Position numbers and translations under genes: made by a program. The notes beneath the pieces were generated by a model that worked only from the letters and a program-made list of their open reading frames with translations, had not been told where the DNA came from and ran no database searches. Below are positions 61,383 to 64,000 of a DNA stretch of 64,000 nt, piece after piece (positions within the stretch are counted from its first letter, which is position 1; every line of letters begins with the position of its first letter). This DNA is from CAUZIZ01 sp965222655 (GTDB lineage: Bacteria > Acidobacteriota > UBA6911 > RPQK01 > JAJDTT01). The DNA is taken from the NCBI GenBank assembly GCA_965222655.1, contig CBDCUP010000018.1:248001-312000 (forward strand), given 5' to 3'.

Positions 61383-62252
61383 CTATCCTTGCAGGGCATC
61401 CGCCCCACTCACGATTTCAATAATCTCGGTGGTGATAGAAGCCTGCCGAATCCGGTTCATGGTCAGAGTCAGGCTTTCAATCATCTCACTCGCATTTCTG
61501 GTCGCAGAATCCATCGCCGTCATTCGGGCTCCGTGCTCCGCGGCCTCTGACTCCAGCATGGCCCGAAAGACCTGTGTCTCCACATGACGTGGCAACAGCG
61601 TGTTGAACATTTCCTGCGGAGACTGCTCATAGATGTAGTCGGCGGTGGCCGCGTCCTCTTCGCCGGCTTCCAGACGACGAATGGGCAACAGTGGCTCGAT
61701 CACCACCTGCTGCTGCACGACGGACTTGAACTCATTGTAGACCAGGTAGACGGCATCCAATTCGCTACTAGTGTAGTAGTCGATGGTATTGCGGGCTATC
61801 TCCTGAGCGTATCGAAACTCGACCCTGCTCATGATGTTCAAATATTGATGCCGGATCGGCCAGGGCCGGGATTTGAACCAGTCGATCGCTTTCCCTCCGA
61901 CCAGGGTAAGGCTCAGGGCTCGGTTGGTCGCATCGTTTTCGATGTGCTCCATGGCTCCCCTGATAATGTGGTGATTGAAGGAGCCACACAGACCCCGGTC
62001 CGAGGTGATGACCAGCAACATCACACGTTCCGCGTCCCGTTGAGCCAACAGCGGGTGATGAGAAGAATCCACGCGAGTTGCCAGAGAATTGAGCACAGCC
62101 AGCATTCTATTGGCATAAGGACGGGACGAGAGGATCCGATCCTGAGCCCGCCGCAGCTTCGAAGCCGCAACCAGCTTCATGGCCCGGGTGATCTGTTGGA
62201 TGTTCTTTACCGACCGAACACGTCGGCGAAAATGGAGAAGATTGCCTGGCAT
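61383..62252 (-). CDS. atpG: ATP synthase gamma subunit
   Basis: 289 residues. N-terminal helix RRVRSVKNIQQITRAMKLVA, central SDRGLCGSFNHHI and C-terminal helix ARMTAMDSATRNASEMIESL with TLTMNRIRQASITTEI are the standard gamma signatures. It is the rotating shaft of F1 and lies 17 bp after atpA. Confidence 0.96.
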   Translation of the reverse strand: MPGNLLHFRRRVRSVKNIQQITRAMKLVAASKLRRAQDRILSSRPYANRMLAVLNSLATRVDSSHHPLLAQRDAERVMLLVITSDRGLCGSFNHHIIRGAMEHIENDATNRALSLTLVGGKAIDWFKSRPWPIRHQYLNIMSRVEFRYAQEIARNTIDYYTSSELDAVYLVYNEFKSVVQQQVVIEPLLPIRRLEAGEEDAATADYIYEQSPQEMFNTLLPRHVETQVFRAMLESEAAEHGARMTAMDSATRNASEMIESLTLTMNRIRQASITTEIIEIVSGADALQG

Positions 62253-62269
62253 GCTGGGGATCTAACTGC

Positions 62270-63790
62270 TTACGCGGCCTTTTCTGCTTCGAAGCGTTCT
62301 TTGAACTCGGTGAGGGCGTCCGTCAGTTTCTGCTTCAGCTCATCATCCAGGGACTTCTTGTCGAGGATGTCTGTAAACAGGGACGGGTGGCTGGCCTCTA
62401 CAAAATCATACAATCCGATCTCGAATGCACGCATCTCCGACAGTTCGAGATCATCCAGGTGACCCTCGGTACCTGCGAAGACAAGGAGGATCTGCCTTTC
62501 CACGGGCACCGGCCGATACTGAGGCTGTTTCAGGATCTCGGTCAAACGAGCGCCTCGGGCCAACTGGCGCTGGGAGGCAACGTCGAGGTCTGAGCCAAAC
62601 TGGGCAAACGCGGCTAGCTCGCGGTACTGCGCCAAATCCAGGCGAAGCGTACCTGCCACCTGCTTCATCGCCTTCCTCTGAGCCGAACCTCCGACACGAC
62701 TCACCGACACGCCCACGCTGATTGCCGGACGGATTCCGGAGTGAAAGAGATCCGTCTCCAGATAGATCTGGCCGTCGGTAATGGAAATGACGTTGGTTGG
62801 AATATAGGCTGAGACATCGCCGGCCTGGGTCTCGATGATGGGGAGAGCGGTAAGGCTTCCCCCACCCATGTCGTCGCTCAGTTTGGCCGCCCGTTCAAGG
62901 AGACGGCTGTGGAGGTAGAAAACGTCACCAGGGAAAGCCTCGCGCCCCGGCGGCCGCCTCATCAGCAGGGAGATCTCCCGATAAGAAGCAGCGTGCTTGG
63001 ACAGGTCATCATAGATGATCAGTGCGTGCTTGCCATTGTCACGAAAGTGTTCACCAATGGCACAGCCGGCGTAGGGGGCCAGATACTGCATGGTCGCGGG
63101 GTCGGAAGCCGATGCCGCCACCACGATGCTCTGGTCCATCACGCCTTCTTCCTCAAGTATCTTCACCACCTGAGCGATGGTGGATCGCTTCTGCCCAATC
63201 GCCACATAGATCGAGATGACCCCGGATTCCCGCTGGTTGATAATGGTGTCAAGAGCGACGGCAGTCTTCCCGGTCTGGCGATCACCAATGATCAGTTCCC
63301 TCTGCCCACGACCGATCGGAATCATGGAATCGATGGCCTTCAAACCTGTCTGAAGCGGTTCACGAACCGGCTGACGCTCGACCACACCGGGCGCTATCCT
63401 CTCGATAGCACAAAAGTCCTTGGTGTCGATGGGACCCTTTCCGTCCACCGGTCGCCCCAGGGCATCCACAACACGACCCAGCATCGCCTCCCCAGCCGGG
63501 ACCTGCATGATTTCCCCGGTTCGCTTGACGACATCACCCTCTTTTACGTGATGGAACTCTCCGAAAAGGACGCTTCCGACATTGTCTTCCTCAAGATTGA
63601 ACGCCAGCCCGTAAACCTCGTGTGGGAACTCGATCAATTCCAGAGCCATCACCTTTTCGAGGCCATGCACTCGGGCGATGCCATCGCCGCACGAGATAAC
63701 GGTGCCCACTTCGCTCACCACGACGCCGGTATCGTAGTCCTTTATCTGTTCCTTGATGATCTGACTGATCTCTTCAGCTCTTATGGCCAT
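62270..63790 (-). CDS. atpA: ATP synthase alpha subunit
   Basis: 506 residues: N-terminal beta barrel (VGTVISCGDGIARVHGLEKV), Walker A IGDRQTGKTAVALD, ALIIYDDLSKHAASYREISL, RRPPGREAFPGDVFYLHSRL, and the C-terminal helical domain. It is the non-catalytic nucleotide-binding F1 subunit. GGAGATACCAAAGAGA precedes the ATG. Confidence 0.97.
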   Translation of the reverse strand: MAIRAEEISQIIKEQIKDYDTGVVVSEVGTVISCGDGIARVHGLEKVMALELIEFPHEVYGLAFNLEEDNVGSVLFGEFHHVKEGDVVKRTGEIMQVPAGEAMLGRVVDALGRPVDGKGPIDTKDFCAIERIAPGVVERQPVREPLQTGLKAIDSMIPIGRGQRELIIGDRQTGKTAVALDTIINQRESGVISIYVAIGQKRSTIAQVVKILEEEGVMDQSIVVAASASDPATMQYLAPYAGCAIGEHFRDNGKHALIIYDDLSKHAASYREISLLMRRPPGREAFPGDVFYLHSRLLERAAKLSDDMGGGSLTALPIIETQAGDVSAYIPTNVISITDGQIYLETDLFHSGIRPAISVGVSVSRVGGSAQRKAMKQVAGTLRLDLAQYRELAAFAQFGSDLDVASQRQLARGARLTEILKQPQYRPVPVERQILLVFAGTEGHLDDLELSEMRAFEIGLYDFVEASHPSLFTDILDKKSLDDELKQKLTDALTEFKERFEAEKAA

Positions 63791-63883
63791 TCTCTTTGGT
63801 ATCTCCTCTAATACGCTGTAATACAGATTATGACGTACTCGCGCTAACTCAGGACTTGCGCGAAGCTATTCCTGCAAGAAACT

Positions 63884-64000
63884 TTACGAACCCACAAGAC
63901 GTCGGTGGATGTCATCCAATTGAGTCCGGACTGAAGCATCGAAGACTTTCGATCCAACTTCGATTCTCAGGCCCCCAATCAGAGACTTATCCTCGTGATA
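63884..64000 (-). CDS. atpH: ATP synthase delta subunit, C-terminal fragment
   Basis: The last 38 codons of atpH run in from the right edge, ending with TAA at 63884-63886. The residues DKSLIGGLRIEVGSKVFDAS and VRTQLDDIHRRL match the end of delta subunits. It is 93 bp upstream of atpA, as in ordinary atp operons. Confidence 0.9.
   Translation of the reverse strand, partial: YHEDKSLIGGLRIEVGSKVFDASVRTQLDDIHRRLVGS

Overview
The window looks like a chromosomal stretch from an uncultured, GC-rich Gram-negative bacterium. Acidobacteriota or a close neighbour is my best inference. It rests on a giant Oar-type TonB receptor with an N-terminal carboxypeptidase-regulatory domain, a cytochrome c/copper-monooxygenase/TPR fusion, a Cys-hydrolase/RidA/M14/formamidase style of peripheral metabolism, a split methylmalonyl-CoA mutase, and dense palindromic repeats. 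No rRNA is present to settle it. One tRNA (Gln, CUG) is visible.

Layout. 1-0.8 kb: right part of a frameshifted TIM-barrel-like gene. 0.95-2.96 kb: an ISNCY-type element whose transposase is split by a 317-bp MITE. 3.3-8.9 kb: lexA, a two-PDZ protein, an ECF sigma/anti-sigma pair, and the two methylmalonyl-CoA mutase subunits. 8.8-18.6 kb (minus strand): a GT9 glycosyltransferase, a Trm112-like protein, thpR, pncC, pgpA, a tgpA-DUF58-moxR cluster and ruvB-ruvA. 18.6-33.6 kb: secreted hydrolases, formamidase, MauE-like protein, udk, desaturase, and a sugar-related group (two isomerase/epimerase-like proteins, a Gfo/Idh dehydrogenase, a secreted triple-RidA protein, an MFS carrier). 33.8-35.6 kb: a complete IS1380 element, ending 13 bp from a cytochrome c/Cu-monooxygenase/TPR gene. 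38.3-42.4 kb: the TonB receptor, with the second MITE copy between its promoter and its coding region. 42.4-49.6 kb: DUF427, a REP-associated tyrosine transposase (RAYT) flanked by its repeats, glcF and a glcD-glcE fusion, a RAYT-less repeat element, and an IS110 element inserted in that repeat. 49.7-57.6 kb: a cysteine hydrolase, a PQQ-propeller protein, ferredoxin, a pafBC-like WYL pair, sodC, a PEGA protein and a DUF2911 protein. 57.7-59.3 kb: tRNA-Gln and a broken IS256 element. 59.4-64 kb: atpC-D-G-A-H on the minus strand, running off the right edge.

The most striking observation is in the IS110 element (47929-49597). Its non-coding left end carries a readable bridge RNA. A 5' stem-loop is followed by a stem-closed target loop whose two guides match the two halves of the actual insertion site. 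A donor loop follows, whose guides match the element's own right and left ends. The target is the conserved arm of the RAYT repeat family present elsewhere in the window. The window therefore shows one mobile system (IS110) programmed to home into the repeats of another (RAYT/REP).

The second theme is repeat-driven remodelling. MITEs, IS elements and palindromes sit in a 5' leader, at a stop codon, just upstream of a start codon, inside another IS, and next to the remnant of a DNMT2-like methyltransferase. All functional calls come from reading motifs and family resemblance; nothing was searched or folded by software.
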